From: Cunninghamella blakesleeana
Taxonomy: Eukaryota; Mucoromycota; Mucoromycetes; Mucorales; Cunninghamellaceae
Assembly (NCBI GenBank): GCA_017871115.1
Contig: JAFCIZ010000007.1
Span: 2,294,001 to 2,358,000, forward strand
Direction: 5' to 3'
DNA length: 64,000 nt
Below the pieces are notes generated by a model. That model was given only the letters and a program-made list of their open reading frames with translations. It was not told where the DNA came from and did no database searches. Positions 61,421 to 64,000 of this stretch are shown here, piece by piece. How positions within the stretch are numbered: the stretch's first letter is position 1; every line of letters starts with the position of its first letter. Made by a program: the position numbers and the translations under genes.

Positions 61421-62283
61421 TTAAATCCTATCCAAAGCTGCTTGAATTTGAGGCACAAATTCAAGGAAGCGCTCAAATTGATCTATAGGCATTAGTAAAC
61501 CTACATAACATTATAGAATAATTTGAATAATCCATCATCATTATCCTTTATCTAGTTATATACATATATTACTTATTTATCTATTATTAATTTACCTTTA
61601 GAGGTTGGTTTCCATCCACCAAATTTATCTGAATAATACTCGCGAAGATCTACACATTTTTTTCCATTAAAATTACGAATAGTAATACGGCGTTTTGCTG
61701 AAAGCTATTTAAAAAAAAAAAAGAAAAAGTTCGATGATCCACTTTATATGTACATGTACTATTTTCCTTATTATATAAACTTACGGTAAAATATTCTTCC
61801 CCATTTTCATTACGTTCACCTTCCTCAACGACTTCTTGTTTAGCCTTTCCTTCTTCTTTTTTAACTTTTTTAGAAGTTGGCTATAAAAAAAATAATAATA
61901 TAAATAAAGAAGGTTATTGTTTATTATCCTATTTTCTTAATATACTATATGTATTTTTTATTTTTTATATATCTACTGGTATATTTTTTACTTTACTTGA
62001 TCAATTACTTCCTCATTATCGTCACTAGATTCATCTTTATTCGTACTATTTGTTGGCTAGGAAAAGAGATACATACAAAATAAAAAAAAGACACGTAAAT
62101 ATTAACTAGTATGTAACTATTGATATTCTGTATGTTTATGTATGTATGTATGTATTGTATTATTACTATTATTGTCGTTATTGTTTTTGTTATTATTAAT
62201 ATTAATATTATTATTATTATTATTACTTTATATTCTTTATCAGCTTCTTCTTCGGAATCAGATTCCCTTGTTCGTTTAGGCAT
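61421..62283 (-). CDS. SUB1: PC4/Sub1 transcription coactivator
   Basis: Five exons (62227-62283, 61997-62056, 61785-61880, 61596-61704, 61421-61500) give 133 residues. The N terminus is acidic/basic alternating (MPKRTRESDSEEEADKEYK). The ssDNA-binding PC4 domain follows: GEEYFTLSAKRRITIRNFNG, KKCVDLREYYSDKFGGWKPT and SKGLLMPIDQFERF, matching human PC4 (FxLSxxRRVTVxxFxGxxxVDIREYY ... GxKGIxLxxxQW). Sub1 acts at RNA polymerase II and III promoters and in DNA repair. The PC4 domain is split across exons 3-5; all introns are short. Confidence 0.95.
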
Positions 62284-63890
62284 ATTATATGATGATCTTA
62301 GGAAATAAAAAAAAAAAAATGACGAAAAAGAGGGAATATAAAAAATGCTCTAATTGTTTTAATTTTTTTTTTTTTCTGTTTCCCTCATTTTAATGTCCGC
62401 AACGGTATTTAAGCGGCATAGTAATAAAAATCAAGACTATAATAATAACAAATATGTATAAATATAAAAAAACAATGAATAAAAAATAGATATTATTGCT
62501 ATATTTGAGATAAATAACAAAATCATCATGAATAATAAAGATTTATTATGCTAATAATATAATAAAGTTATTAATTTAATACGACCAATTATAAAGCATA
62601 AAAAAAAATATTAATATTTTATTATTTTTTCTTGTACAAAATATAAGTATAATTTCATATTAATATAAATATTTATAATGTTTTTAAATATATTATTTGA
62701 AAGCATATTTTCAAAATGTTATAATTCTGAATATTCTTTTCTTTAAATATATGAGACGCGTATTGTATTATTTTAGCCAACAGTTTTATTGGTGTATTAG
62801 AGGTAAATGATTTATTGTTTATATAGTTTTATCTTTTCCTTTTGTTGGTTCTAATAGCAGCATTGTTGAATATCAGTATGAATATTGAAATAAGGATTAG
62901 CTTCCTTTAATAAACACAAGTCTGTCTAAGGCATTTTTTATCGGTATCATATTGCTTTTTTATTATTATTATTATTATTATTATTTCTTTTATTTATACA
63001 ATGAATTTTTGAGTTTTGTTTGTTCCTATTTATTGTACTGTCATTTTGTTTATGATTTCATCTCTTTTTTTTTTTTAAAAAAAAAAAAGCTTGACTTGAA
63101 TTAGTTTTATAAAAAACTTAGTAAAATCCAAATTTGGAAATATTTTCTGTCAAGCTTATAGAAAATGATAATAAAAGCATATTTTATTATTATAATTATT
63201 ATTATAATGAGAGTATAAGTATAAATAACCATGACATATTGGAAATTATCCATAGTAGCTGTCAGTTGATTTGTTTATTATTGTATGTAATGATTTATAA
63301 CCTATTTTTGACAGTTTGTACATTTACCAGAGTGATCACAAGTACAATTGCAGTCTCTATATTTGTTTTTCTCCCGATTTTTATTTTATTTTCTTTTAAA
63401 TAAACATAAATAATATATATATATAAATTCATTATACTTATTAAACTATATTTTAAAAATAAAACTTAAAAAAATGCAATATTATATACTCATCATTTTA
63501 TTATATTTTCCCCGTTCATTATTTTATTTCTATTTTGGGAACATACTTGGTTGTTGAATGGGGATAAAAAAGTTGCATTAATTATCTGGTGTTTGTACTC
63601 AATCACGAGTAAATGATCTTGTTTACCCCACTTTTTTTTTTTTCGATAACTGAGATTTAAAAGCAAATCTGCCATGTGTTATAACAAAAAGGTATAAAAA
63701 AAAATGTCGTCAATGAATTTTGGCCATATACAATTCATTTTTATGTTTTAAAAAGTCTAAAATATAAATATTTTTTTTAACTCTCCTTTTTTTTTCTTTC
63801 TTTTTTTTCTTTTTCTTATTTTTCTTTTATTTTTTTAACAAACCACTATTATTTACATATTCTTTTTATACAACACTATTTTAACTCATC
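62284..63890. other. Intergenic SUB1 / fifth P450
   Basis: 1.6 kb. Left end is the SUB1 promoter, right end (pyrimidine-rich, 63780-63880) the promoter of the edge P450. Open stretches at 63134-63403 (+) and 63493-63675 (-) have no recognised family. ATT triplet run near 62960-62985. Confidence 0.5.
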
Positions 63891-64000
63891 ATGACTTCAA
63901 TTCAATCACCTTTTAATATGGCAGTAGGTGCCTCCGCAGCTATTTTAGGTGCTTTAGCTTATAAATATCCAAATAGATTAGTATTTACTGATGCTAGATC
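63891..64000 (+). CDS. Cytochrome P450, fifth member (5' end only)
   Basis: ATG at 63891 opens MTSIQSPFNMAVGASAAILG followed by ALAYKYPNRLVFTDA. This matches the N-terminal anchor and the AYKYPNRL(A/V)FT motif of cluster members 2-4. It is on the opposite strand, about 9.3 kb from member 4, with TAF3, HIS5 and SUB1 between. The window ends within the first exon, so intactness cannot be judged. Confidence 0.8.
   Translation, partial: MTSIQSPFNMAVGASAAILGALAYKYPNRLVFTDAR

Overview
This window looks like nuclear DNA of an early-diverging fungus, most likely Mucoromycota (Mucorales-like). It is extremely AT-rich, its genes are interrupted by many short GT-AG introns, and it encodes eukaryotic housekeeping proteins: a proteasome subunit, a TFIID subunit with a PHD finger, an ER SNARE, a BLOC-1 subunit and a complex I assembly factor. 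It also carries a tandem P450 family that resembles the zygomycete CYP509-type group. The assignment to Mucoromycota is inference; I could not run a search. Exon structures were built by hand from splice consensus, reading frame and remembered family conservation.

Layout. 0.3-6.3 kb: NDUFAF2-like factor (-), ARA2-like aldo/keto reductase (+), PRE4/PSMB4 proteasome subunit (-). 6.6-8.5 kb: ARE-type sterol O-acyltransferase (-). 9.8-17 kb: RBG1/DRG1 GTPase, SQS1-like R3H/G-patch protein and YPD1 phosphotransfer protein (all +). 17.8-19.4 kb: USE1-like SNARE (-). 20.8-40 kb: an accessory region holding three copies (A, B, C) of one module: [BLOC1S2]-X-Y-Z, all on the minus strand. X, Y and Z are related secreted cysteine-containing proteins. 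In copy A, X, Y and Z are intact but BLOC1S2 is a relic. In copy B everything is decayed. In copy C everything is intact. The ARG8 acetylornithine aminotransferase gene sits between B and C. 41.8-43.2 kb: a decayed gene that may encode a leucine-rich-repeat type protein. 43.9-54.6 kb: four tandem P450 genes (-). 55.3-57.9 kb: TAF3 (-). 59.4-60.8 kb: HIS5 (-). 61.4-62.3 kb: SUB1 (-). At the right edge, a fifth P450 of the same family begins on the plus strand.

How the parts work together. Most single genes are unrelated core functions. ARG8 and HIS5 each have a TGA(C/G)TCA site about 125-147 bases upstream, which fits Gcn4/CPC1-type general amino-acid control. The most novel element is the X/Y/Z family. 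It is built from a repeated module that opens with W-x-V-x-V/I-D-K and closes with Y/I-P-C...F..Y-x-C, joined through Thr/Pro linkers to an 8-cysteine tail domain. It shows duplication, decay and apparent homogenisation of the tail domain. The P450 cluster shows a clean case of precise loss of two introns in one paralogue.
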